A stretch of 64,000 nt of DNA from Eudorina sp. 2006-703-Eu-15. Its lineage: Eukaryota > Chlorophyta > Chlorophyceae > Chlamydomonadales > Volvocaceae. The notes under the pieces were generated by a model that searched no databases, was not told the origin of the DNA, and was given only the letters and a program-made list of their open reading frames with translations. The position numbers and the translations under genes were made by a program. Positions 12,901 to 23,952 of this stretch are shown here, one piece after another (position 1 is the stretch's first letter; each line of letters opens with the position of its first letter). The stretch is from NCBI GenBank assembly GCA_003117195.1, contig BDSI01000095.1, positions 62,001 through 126,000 of the forward strand. Reading direction: 5' to 3'.

Positions 12901-14215
12901 ACCTTCCGCCCAGCCCCACGCTCCGTCCACGCCACCGCCCCACGTGCCGCCCCACGCAGGCGATGCTGTCTGCGGCCCGCGAGGTGCTGATGCCCACCAC
13001 GGGCCAGCCGGTGGAGATCCGCATCGGCCTGCACACCGGGCCCGTGGTCAGCGGCGTGGTGGGCACCCGCATGCCGCGGTTCTGCCTCTTCGGTAAGTTG
13101 GGGCGGCGGCTGTTGGCGATCGATGACCTCCGGGCGCAGCAACCTGAAAGCGTGCACGCAGGGCCCCGCCCTCATTGGGGAACTGTACGGCACCTGCCAG
13201 CGCGGGCCCACGGGTTTGTTTCTTCTTGATTTCTTGAAGGTCGGTACCGTACTGCACCTAAAGCTTGTATTAAATAATTATTTGGCCGACCCACTAAAAA
13301 ATAGTCATGGGAATTCGGGACCGTTGGATGAAATTGTAGGATTTACCCAAATATTCCGGTACTGTACGGAGCCATGCGGGTTTTCGGCGATCTCATACTG
13401 AGAACTAGCTGCGGAGGATGGCTGAGGGTGCGGGCCGCTGGTGCGCGCGAGTGGTTATCTTTCAAGCCCAGGGCGGGTGCGCATGACCCTGCTTGCTAAT
13501 GGAGTATCATACCACGAGGTTTGCGCAATTCCTGCTGAGGGGAGCGAGGTGCGCCTCTACACTCTTAAAAACAGTTCCAAAACCTCCACAGCCACCAGTA
13601 AGCGCCTTTGGAGCTAAAATTACTGAAAGATATTTTATTTCCTAACATGTTTCGAACTAAAACCTTTAGGAGCAGTACGGTAGGCCCCAACCTGCCGCCC
13701 GCCTTCTGCGCCCGCCCCGCCCCACCCCCGCAGGCGACACCGTCAACACCGCCAGCCGCATGGAGAGCACAGGCCTGCCGGGGGCCATACACGTCTCGGA
13801 GGCCACCTTCCAACGGCTGCCCAGGAGCGATGAGTGGGAGCCCACGGGCGGCATCGAGGTGCGCCGTACGGGGTGTGATGTGTGCTGAACCGCTGATGCA
13901 TGATGGATGCATGGCGTGGGCGGGTGGGCGGGTGGGTGGTAGGCTGCTCCATCCCCAAGAAACAGCAAGGGCGGACGCCCCGGTGGCGCGGCGGGGCTGC
14001 GGGCTGCTGCCCCGGGAAGCGGGAGGGAGCGGAATCGCGCCCCCGACCGGAGGCCGTCGGCGGGAGTGCGTGACTGGACTACCGAGTGTGGCTGTATGTG
14101 TAAAAGAGAACTGGATGTGTGTGTGTGTGTGTGTGTGTGTGCTCCACCGCTCGCCTACCTCCCAGGTCAAGGGCAAGGGCCTGATGCAGACCTACGTCTG
14201 GAGGCCCCCGTCAGA

Positions 14216-14252
<37 letters not shown>

Positions 14253-14663
14253 TCCGGTCCGACCGCACCCGCTGCTGCGACGCCGCCCAGCCCGCTGCTG
14301 CCGGCGACGACGACCGCCGCCGCCGCAACCCACGATCACAGCCAACACGCCACGACCATCCCCGGCGGCAGCACTTTGACGACCATGCAGCCGGGGGACG
14401 AAGAGACGGTGCTGCTGGGGAGTCGCGCGGGGCCCTCCGCCGACTGCAGCGTTGCGGGCGGCGCGGACGTAGAGGTGTGCCGCCCGCCGGGGGGTACTAC
14501 TCCGGCGGGGGGCGGTAACGGTGAGGAGCTCGAGCGCGCGGACGACTCGGTCCCCTTCGGCGGTTTCCTGCCGGATCTGGACGAGTCGAACAGCAACTGC
14601 CCGCTGGACCCGCTGGCCACTGCCAAGCTGATCAGGTCCGGCTCAAGAGCTATCACGAGCTAG
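3974..14663 (+). CDS. PAS-domain guanylyl cyclase (class III), 13 exons, 1419 aa
   Basis: Predicted to convert GTP to cGMP. Phase-consistent exons: 3974-4180, 4359-4596, 5460-5705, 6295-7080, 8013-9502, 9884-10150, 10375-10402, 10926-10963, 11481-11549, 12615-12749, 12960-13092, 13734-13858, 14166-14663. The start gives [12 protein letters not shown]; an upstream exon cannot be excluded. A PAS-like fold begins at about residue 79 ([20 protein letters not shown]), continues with VVRVPP near 150, and resumes at 959-989 ([10 protein letters not shown]…QTDVTAK). Between these parts lie roughly 800 low-complexity residues, including a run of nine His near 694. A signalling helix ([15 protein letters not shown]) at about 992 leads into the catalytic domain. 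Metal-binding Asp1085 is in [10 protein letters not shown] and Asp1129 in ETIGDCY. Guanine-type selectivity residues are Glu1125 and Cys1210 (PRFCLFGDTVN). Transition-state Asn1217 and Arg1221 are in NTASR. No transmembrane helix is evident, suggesting a cytosolic enzyme. Confidence 0.88.
7180..7376. repeat. CTG/CTCTG-rich tandem repeat in cyclase intron 4
   Basis: Imperfect tandem copies of CTGCTGCTCTG and CTGCTGCGGGTG fill this part of the 7081-8012 intron. The open frames crossing it (poly-Cys/Leu or poly-Gln/Ser) are products of the repeat and are not coding. Confidence 0.85.
11721..11960. repeat. Dispersed repeat, copy A (in cyclase intron 9)
   Basis: Two blocks here recur in the same order near 20757-21100. 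The first is a block around 11723-11768 (ACCCCGCGG…TGACAGCCGCAGCCTCC). The second is a block near 11927-11950 (GCCACCGGGCCACC…ACCGGCCCT). No protein-coding remnant was recognised. It is probably a decayed mobile element. Confidence 0.5.
14216..14252 (+). repeat. (GCC)n run encoding polyalanine in the cyclase C terminus
   Basis: An uninterrupted GCC tract in the last coding exon encodes about eleven Ala residues directly after the end of the catalytic domain (YVWRPPSD). The in-frame triplet run suggests replication slippage tolerated in a disordered tail. Confidence 0.85.
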
Positions 14664-16493
14664 CTAGATCTAGCGAGGCCTAAGCTAGCTAGGCAGGGCT
14701 CGCGGGTACGGTACCCGCAACAGGTGTGTACGGCCCATCTGTAGCCGCCCGGCAGGAGGTCCATCCGCCTCGCTCCCCGTTTCTTTCTCCACGTGTGTAC
14801 GAACCTTGGGGTGGTTGGATGCCTCCCTAGCTATCTCGCTCACCCGCCCATACACACGCACGCCGCACTTGCGCCGCGTGCCACTTGGGACCGGCTGTCG
14901 TGCGTGGGGATCGATCTGCTCTCCCGTGGATGGCTGGTTGGGTGGGTGGGGTGTGACGTCGCGCGGCCGCGCGGGGCATCGGGGGGGCCGGGGGGCGGGA
15001 TGGAGGCTCTCAAGGGCCTTCACATACACGCACGCATGTGTGTAGCTAGCTAGGCGGGGGTGCGCCGGCGGCGGCAGCGTGGTTGCTTCGTGCGCATGTG
15101 TACGGAGGTTCATCAGCGAGAATGTGCGGGAGCGAGGTATTGTAGGCGGAGATTTAAGTGAGTAATATGCTTATTACGACAAGCGAGCCCGTCGGCAGGC
15201 GCGTGCGCTTGATGGAAGAATGATGAAGCGTTCTGGGAATCCGGATGTCATCTTCCAAATTGGTCTTGTGGAACGACAACATAGGGACGGCTATGATAGA
15301 ACACTACTTCAGCGAGCGAGCCGCGCAACTCATTCTTTAGCTTGGCCCCGCGTGAAGGTTAGTAGTGCTTGCCGAAGAAGAAACCGCAGCAAAGGGAATG
15401 CATTCCACGCGGCATGTACCGCCGCTGTCGCGGTGTGCTCATCATATGGGAGTGGCCATGCCGGGAGAAGTCGCGTGTAGGTCACGCCGCGTTCCGGAGC
15501 GGGGGACGCCTTACTTGTCCGTGATCCATGGTTTCGGAAATCTGCCGTCGTACTGTGCCGCACCAGGTAAGCCCCCAAATGTCACTCGGCTTGGGGACTC
15601 TGGCCGCCTCCATGCTGATTGATTCCTTGAACTCATGTCCTTGGTGACTTGTACGACATTGTACGGCTTTGCACGGTGGGCCGCTGTGAAAGGAATTGTC
15701 GGACGGGATACATGCTGCACCGCGGGCCGCCGCCCGCCAGGGCCACTGCCCGTATTTGCTCTACCCCGCCAAGGCTTGCCGTTGCTGTCGTCGTCGTTGA
15801 GGAGCAACAAGAAATTTAAATATCAAGGTCCCCGTGCACGCGTGCTGAGCTGGTTTGGTTTTTTTAATTGAGCGGTGCGTGGATTTCTCAAATTTTGAAT
15901 ACGTCAGGTTCGTTCGTTCGGTGTTTGGGAGTGTGCGTGCGTGCGCGCGTGATTTTCCACACATATTTTCAAATTTAAATGTTGGATCTATTGCCCGGAA
16001 GGCCGGTGAGGCTCGTGTACATCGTCATGATGATGCTTCGAAGGAAAGAGGAAAGAGGATGCTTCGAGGGAGTTCTCACTTCTCACGGTTCAACGCGCGC
16101 GGCGGACCGACCAAGCCTCCTACCAAGTACACCGACGCGGTCGCGAAGTAAGCCCGGATAAATGCTGCTCTAGATAGCTAGTTACGCGTGCGTGCACGGA
16201 GCCACGGATGCTTTGGGGAGCGAGGCCGGGTGTATTATGGTGTATTATGTATTATGGTGGCTGCGGCGTGCGTCATACATTTAGTTGGGCTGCTGCATGC
16301 GTCATTTGGACACGCACGCACGCGCGCACACGAACGTGTTTTCGTGATGATGAACTGTGTATGCGAGATGTATGCATCCCGAGGTATGTGCGAGATGTAT
16401 GCCAGCAGTGTCAATCGAACGCAGGTTTCTTACTTGCTGATACGGTAGAGGCCCATAAGGCCCGTCCGCACGCCCCGCCCGCGTGTTGTGTTC

Positions 16494-16494
<1 letters not shown>

Positions 16495-16553
<59 letters not shown>
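16495..16553. repeat. (AC)n dinucleotide microsatellite
   Basis: An uninterrupted AC/CA tract of roughly 29 units in the gene-free region. Poly-Thr-His and poly-Cys-Val frames over it are artefacts. Confidence 0.97.
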
Positions 16554-16554
<1 letters not shown>

Positions 16555-17631
16555 GCGCGTATGTACGCGCGTGGACTGGGTCGGGTGCGCGATCGTGTGC
16601 GTTTATATGATCGGAGCAGCTGGCGGCCTGGCTGGGAGCAGCCTCGCTCGGTCATCCATTTCATCGGGCATGCACTAATTGTTCCCGAGGGCAGGCGCCA
16701 AGCAAGCGCCCGCCGGGCATTTTCCCTCTGTGGGGTCCCTTAGCTCGGCGCCATCGGCTCGGTCGTGAGCCCGACGCTGATGATGTCCGTTATGGTCGGT
16801 GGGCAGCAGTACCGGTGGGACCGGGCGGCAGGTCAGCGTGTTTGACAGCGTCCACGGCAGCAAGGCCACAGTGCATGTGCGGTCCAGGTGTATTAAGAAA
16901 CTGAGCCGCGAGAAGCGAAATCCAGGTCGGGGCCAGGTGTTTTTAACAAGAAGCCCACCCATGACCTGGTCCCTGTGTGTGTGCGTGGCGAGCAGGCGAG
17001 GTGTATGAGAAGCGTGCAGCACGTACGCTCGGATAACGGCAGTACGATGCAATTTTGCGGCGTGCGTGGAAAGTAAGAAAGCAGTCGCATGCCCGGCGGT
17101 AGGTTGAGAGGGTGCGTACCCCACGACGCTGGGTGTCTGTCCTATCACCGGTGGGTACCCACCATGCCGTTGGCTGCGGGTCGACGTGTGCTGTGCTGTG
17201 CTGTACCGTGCTGCGCTGTGCCGTGCTGTGCGGTGCCGTGCTGTGCTGCGCCGTCGTCGTCGTCGTCGTCCTCTGCGGTGCGGTGCCGCCGCGCAGCATT
17301 ACTGCGATAGATGTGAACTTGAGATCAAACCTGCTGTTGGCTGTGCATGCATTTGTTGGGCGAAGGGCGCGACTTCGCTCATTTCAGTAGAATCTTTGCA
17401 GGCAACAAGAAATCCACTCGTGTCATGATGTACATCTGTGTACAATAATGCTGCTAGCTGCTTGCCTGGCCCCGCTTGGGGCGCCAAGCCGGCAGCAGCC
17501 ATGCCAGCAAGCAGTTGTGAATCCGCCGGTAGTAGCAGTAGCAGTACTTGCGAAATGCTTCCACGAATCCAAAACATCAAGAAAACATGTGAATGACGCC
17601 TGGCCGTCGTCGAGAGCACGGGATGTATGCA

Positions 17632-17633
<2 letters not shown>

Positions 17634-17666
<33 letters not shown>
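17634..17666. repeat. (GT)n dinucleotide microsatellite
   Basis: An uninterrupted GT tract of about 16 units in the gene-free region. Confidence 0.95.
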
Positions 17667-17669
<3 letters not shown>

Positions 17670-20600
17670 GCCTATGCGTGTATCTGTGTGCCGCTGCGGC
17701 GCCCGCTGCTGAGAGCGCACTAACGTCTTGCGTAAGCGTTCCTCGGGCTGTTTGGTGGGTGCGCCGGGTACGTCACGGGCCGACAAAATCGGCAACGGAA
17801 TGTGCGTCATTTCGAGTGCGTGCACGGCTGCGTGCGACGCGTGTGCGCCTGCGTTTCCTTAGTGGTTGCTTGCTTCCCCGCCATGCGTCGCCGACGGCAC
17901 GCACGCCGTGCCTGTGTTGCTTGCCCACCGTGCGTCACCGACGGCACGCACTTCGTGCGTCGACCGCCAGCTCCGATGAAAGTGCGCAACTCGGAGCGCG
18001 CCGTGGCGATGGAGCTCGAGGGGCGGCGGAGCGCGGGCGGGTCAGTACGTGCGTGTGTGTGTGTGTGTGTGTGATGATGATGATGCTGATGATGCTGATG
18101 ATGATGATGTGAGAATGACATACCATGCAGCGCAGCAGCGAGCGAGGAATTGAATAAGGTTCACACGCATGCGCACGGCAGGTGCCAGGACTGCCATTTG
18201 AGACCATCTGTCTTTTGAGACCATCTGCCATTCATTCACGTCCATCCTGCGCACACACGAACTCCAGGTATGGTTCGGGTCGGTGGATTGGCCGGAGCGT
18301 GAGAGTTGGGTGGTCGGAGGTCGGAGCGGGGAGGTCGCGGGGCGGCGCCGACGGCGCCAGGCTCGGCCCAGCTACGTGCGGCGGGCAAGAAGCAAAATAA
18401 GCAGCGGGCGGCGCGGCTCACGCCCGCCTGCAATCAAGAAGCAAAGCAGGCGCCAAGCCAACGCGGCGGCGTCGTTGTCACAATGCGAGCATCCATTTGA
18501 GAAGAGAGAGATGTGCATGTGTATGTGTATGTATGTATGCGGTTGCCTGCATGCTGCGCAACCCTGCTGGGGGAATGTCAAACACTCGCGCCTGCTGCGC
18601 AGTTGGAGTTCAGGTTTCAGTTGGCGCACGCACCTACGTGTCTTAAGTGTTCCCGAGCGCCTGAATGTTGGGTTCGCGTTTCGGGACATGCATGCGACAT
18701 GGATGGGTAGGAATTTGGCAGGTTAGGACATCGAGGATCGATCCCAGCGAGCCTGACGCTGGCCAAGGGCCGCTACGCAACAACTCAATCCTAACAACCA
18801 GAAAAACTGCCGAGGAAATCTTCGGGGAGGAGGAGGCAATCAAGCCGGGGGCCGCTGCTGTCCCCTCCGTGTGTGTATTGCGTGTCGTTCGTGTTCATTG
18901 GGAACGTGCCTTCCGGTCGGTGGTGGCGACGGATGGGGCTGCTTCCTGTTTGCGGTGGTCCCCTGCTGCGGTCCCCTCCGTCTGTCGGAGGTGGGATGAG
19001 GGGAGGCTGAGGATCAGGATGGGCCGCCGCCGGTTCACTCCCAAACGACTCGCTGGTAGAGGTGCATACGTGAAGGAGGGAGGAGGGGAGCACAATGCAA
19101 GGGGGCAAGGAGGTTGTTGGTCCAATCAAGGGATGGGACCCCTAGGTTGTCTCGTGTCTGTACGCGGGGCGGCGGGCGGGGCGGGGTTCGGCTGCCGGTG
19201 CTGAAGTGGCGGAACCTCGGGCAGGTTGCAGAGTGAGTTATTTGCAGGGGGCGGTATGCACGTGGTTGGCCGCTGCGAGGGGCGGAGAGGGCAGAGGGGC
19301 AGGGCAGGAGTAGTGCCACCTGCGTCGTGTTACGAGCTGGACAATCAGAGCTTGCAAGGCTCGCAAAGCAGTGCTAGAGTACAAAGCAGTGCGAGTAGGG
19401 TGTATGCCCGCACGCGAGGTAGCGATCGAGGTCTGACGTCCGGGCGGCGAACCAAGCAACCTGTGATGCGCCGGCGCGCCGACTGCTCATCATTGCGGCG
19501 ACAGGTGGTCGATGCTCGCTGAAGAGAATTCCAGGCGTGGCCAGCACGTACGGGCTGCCGTACTCCCTTCAGTCCGCCGCTGAGCGCGTAGGCATGGGTC
19601 GATCGAGGAGGCCGGCGTTCGTACCGTGTGTACGCGTTCGCACCTGACACCGTCGTACAGCGCCTGACTCCGTCCTCGACGTCGGTGTATTTCACATGAC
19701 AGCGTTTCGTTCACAAGTGACGGCCGGTGCGTTGCAGAAACGCCCCGGACGATTGGGCGCCCGCCAATCGAATCTTGCGTCCAAAATATCTAGATGCATG
19801 CCGAAGATGGCTTGACGGGACCTGGATGCGGAATTCCGCGCATCCTGCCTGAGACATGTTTCCGTCTTGTTTCTTACAAGACTGGCTTGTGTTCGAGCGC
19901 GCGGGTGCGCGTGATGCCGGAACTTAGCTTGCGTTGCGCCGCTGTGTGCGTGTCTATAAGCGGGGCCCTTAATTTCCTAAGTAACCTGCACAGGGGCAAT
20001 GCCGGGGTGCGGCGGCCTGAAGGCCCTCCAAACGATGATGGGCCTAGTTCAACATGGTGTGTCGACGTACGGTATGTACGTCGTGGGCTGCCGTACACTC
20101 GCCATAACGGCGACATCCGCGGCCGTGTTTTCCAAAGCGCTTAGGTCACGTACCAGGCAGGCAGGGAGACAATCAGTGGTGAGCCATCTGTGGCTGCCGC
20201 GTTGTTTGGGGTGAAGCAAACGGTCTTCAGGATACGTTCAGCCCACCGTGGGAATGTGCACTGATGCCGTGATGCGGGGGTGCGGGAGATGCTCCAGCCG
20301 ACGGAGCTTGCCGGAAGCCAAGCCCAACATAAGGGCCCAGCCGGCAGGCCGGCATCGGCCCGCCACCTGCGCCCGTGCACGTGGTCAAGGCAGTTGGATG
20401 CCGTACAATTTCGTTAGTTGGCGCAATAAGGATGGATGGATAGGGGCATAGGGCCGGTCGGCGCCGTCGGCCCAAATCCATCTTCGCTTCGGTCGGTTTC
20501 GTGGGGGAGGGCTGGATCGGAGGGCAGGGATGGGGCCTCCCGTGATGTGGCTCTGCTGCAAATCGGAGCACCTGTCGCGGAGTATCTCCTGCTGAAGTAT

Positions 20601-20756
20601 CTAAATGAGTGCCAAGCGTCAAACGTGCATAATCCGGTCCTATATTCAGGTATCGTCTTGCGGGGGCTTCATTTTCAATTTCGACTGCTGCTCCTCTTTA
20701 CTAATAAGGCTGGTAGCGTGATTAATAAGAATGTGTGGCAGTGTGATTTGAATGAT

Positions 20757-21110
20757 GCTGCAGTGCACCCCGCGGGGTGTCATCACTGACAGCCGCAGCC
20801 TCCTCTGACAGCGACATTGCACCGCAACCTCCCCATGTGCCAGGGTCGGTGTTCCGCGGCGTGCGGGCTGAAGTCGTGAGCAAGTGGCGATAGAGGAGTT
20901 CGCAGGCTTCCAGTGTGCTCTGCATGTCTTTCCTTTTGTGTGCAACTCCTCTGCTGTTGTCACTCGCTCCCTTATCAGTAGAACAACAGCATCTGTCCTG
21001 ACCGGTCTCCTGTCTCGTCCGCAGCGTTGCAACCGTTACCGTTAGACGGCGGAGGTGCCACCGGGCCACCAGGGCACCGGCCCTCCCTGCTGGGCGCAGC
21101 TGGGAGGGCC
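20757..21110. repeat. Dispersed repeat, copy B
   Basis: Shares two ordered blocks with 11721-11960: one at about 20763-20803 (ACCCCGCGG…TGACAGCCGCAGCCTCC) and one at about 21055-21085 (GCCACCGGGCCACC…ACCGGCCCTCC). The second block is followed by a 9-base hairpin (GGCCCTCCC at about 21079-21087 with GGGAGGGCC at about 21102-21110). No transposase or reverse transcriptase frame was seen. Confidence 0.5.
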
Positions 21111-23952
21111 CCTCCCTGTACCGCGAGCACCCTACACAGTGTGTACTGTGCAGTACACACCAACCAGTTCTGGGTGGGCTTCCCATTATTAAACACACCC
21201 CAATCGGTGCGAGACTCAGCATGTCGCAAGCACCAATGAAAGCGTGCAAGAGACACACTCGGCAGCAGCAGTAGTGCCGCCAGCGCTTAACGCTGGCAGG
21301 TGCTGGCTGACAAGCAAGGAAATCATAATACGCAAACCGCGAAAACCAATATTCGGCTGCAGTACAAGCTCAGCGCCACAGACATCCGAGAGGAGTTACC
21401 CTGTGTTGCTGCAATAAACACCCCAATCCAACCCACCCATTGGCGGTACACACATACACAGTGTCGGGCGGATTCCTCGCTGATCACACACACAGACACA
21501 CAGACACACGCGCGCAGTTTCTTTTTACACACGCGCGCATACATTCACACATACTGCCTGGTCTGCCGAATACTACACACATACGCACACACATACACAC
21601 ACGCCGTCACACACCTCGCACGCCGCGCCCTTTGACTCCGCGCGTGCCGCGAACGCCCCCTGCATGCCGCGTTACACATCCAAACGGCGTCACACGCGCG
21701 CACCCCCCGCCACCAATTTAACCCCCGCCACCAGCTGCAGCACCTGCCAAAAAACCTTACACACTCACCCGCGCGGCATTTGCGAAAACAGTAAACCGCG
21801 GGAACGAGGCACGCAGCTACCAATCAAGCACTGCAGACCGACGGCGCCGCGTGCAACAACACCGCACGCCACAGTAGCCACAACACAGGGCAGCACAGCC
21901 CCCGCACCTGGTCTGCACACCCCCGCTCGAAGGGGAAATTCGCATCCGGAGAAGTCATGACCGTCAGCAGTTCTTCGGGACGGTGTTGCGCGCGCGCCTT
22001 TGCCTCGCGCGCAGGCAATAGTCGTGAAGGCTTGCGCCCGAAGGCTCATTCGCCATCAATACCGTTCTGCGCCGAGACAGTCATGCGTACGGCGCAAAGC
22101 GGCCAACTAGGACGAAATGTGCCAGCCCTAGGTTAAACCGTCAGTCAGTTCCTCACGGCAATGTTCGCAGCAGCCCCCGGCCCCCGGGTGCGCGTTCGTG
22201 GCCGTCGCCCTTTCCGTGCAGCGATCTGGGCGGGCCGCCATCACCGAGACTGCGAAACGCTGTACACGCCAGCCTCAACCGCCTTGCCAGCCAGCCGCAC
22301 CCCACGCCCCCACCTCCAGTCCCCGCGCCCTAAACAGCTTCAAACACAGAGCCTCACCGGCCCTCCTAGGCAGCGACTCCTGGCGTGTGTTTTTGCTCCC
22401 ATCCAGGCATTCGGTATGACACGAAATTCCCTTTCGACAGCACCACCAGCAAGCAGCAGCCGGAACAGGAGCAGCAAGGTCAACACATAGCGGCCTCCAC
22501 CCCACTTCACATCGCTGGCCGTCATCCGCGGGTCCCAAAATAAACGCACCACGTGATCCCTATCCGTACAGGTGGACGTACACAAGTTGGGTCTCCGGTT
22601 ACGAGTAACGACTGCACAACAGCATGCCTTCTTCTCGCGCCACAGACGATCCACCGCGCCCCTTGGGACGTCCTGTTGCGGCTGCTAGTGCCGCTGCTAC
22701 TGACGCTAGGTGCGACGCGCGCAATCATGTTGTCACTGATACCGTCGCCAGGCAGCGCCGTACAGGCGCGCCGCCATCCTACCGTGCGTGGTGACAGCAC
22801 TCCGTGGTGAAAGGCGGCCCCCCCGTTACATGCTCTGCCTCCAAAAGACAGCCCCCATCATACTGAAGCCCCCTCGACACCGTGACTCAACGGAGGAAGC
22901 CAAAGCGGGTTTGGTCTGGGGACAGACAGACAGGCGTACTCGGGGCAGCACAACTTTGGACGCCCCACGAAGACTGGGAGCTGGAACCCGATGAACCGCA
23001 GATGCCCGGATGTGATTCCAGCATGCATCAGCAGGAGGCGATTATCTTACTCCAACCGTTTAATTTAACTGTATGTCCGTTGTACAGCCGTACGACAGAC
23101 GTACAGCGCGCGGGGCCGATCACGGCCTGCACACTACACCTTTCGCCTTATACTGCAAAAGCGCGAAGAAACCTCTATCGGATGTCAGTCGAGTCGCACG
23201 ATGCAATCAACAGTGATACTATTCATTCAGTCGCTTAAGAATAACCGTCTAACCGTTAGTTAAATACGTACGGCACAACCGTCTAAAAAGTGCGAGGCAA
23301 CTGTGGGGAAGCCAAACTCGGTATGGCTGCAGGTCCGTCGCATTGAAGCCCAGCTGGTACAAGCTACAGCGGCCCGGCCCGAAAGACCGACCTATCCTCA
23401 AATGTCAAATCAAAACACAACCAATTCAGGAAGCATCACACCGCACCGCACCACACCGCACCGCAACACTGCACGCACTGCAACGCAACAAAGTCTCCCC
23501 TCCTCACCTTTACCCCCGACCCAACGTATCGCGCACCATCCTCCTCCTCATCTGCCGTATTCCTCCTCCGCTGCCTGAGCTGCCTGCCCGCTCCACGCTG
23601 CTTTCCCTGCCATCACCGCCGCCGCTGCAACCTTCACCCCCTACACCTCCTCCCTCCTACCTGTACACACCGCCGCCGCCGCCGCCTGCCTCCCGTTTCC
23701 CCAGCCCAGCAATCAGATACGCCCTGCGCTGCATCCTCTTTCTTGCTCTTGACTAATTGCTCTTGACCAACTCGCGGCCCCAGGTTACCTCGCTCCCAGC
23801 GCCACTGCTGCCGCCGCGACCAACTCGCAACCGCCCCTCAGCCGTTGCCGTTACCAACCGACCCCCATCGGCTCAGACATTAAAATCCCCACAGCTCAGG
23901 CGGGCCCACGCCAAAGCCCAAGCCCCTCCCCCGACGTGTGTTTCCCTCCACC

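Larger units (their letters stand above)
14664..23952. other. Long gene-free region with microsatellites
   Basis: About 9.3 kb without a convincing exon. It should contain the cyclase 3' UTR at the left and, at the right, the 3' UTR of the minus-strand gene ending at 23953. It holds a long (CA)n tract (about 16495-16553), a (GT)n tract (about 17634-17666), a GATGAT/GTGT run (about 18050-18110), CACA-rich sequence (about 21480-21615) and copy B of a dispersed repeat (20757-21110). Open frames through these are repeat artefacts. Confidence 0.6.

Noticed and set aside
16302..16678. Poly-Thr-His and poly-Cys-Val open frames
   Set aside because: They are translations of the (CA)n microsatellite.
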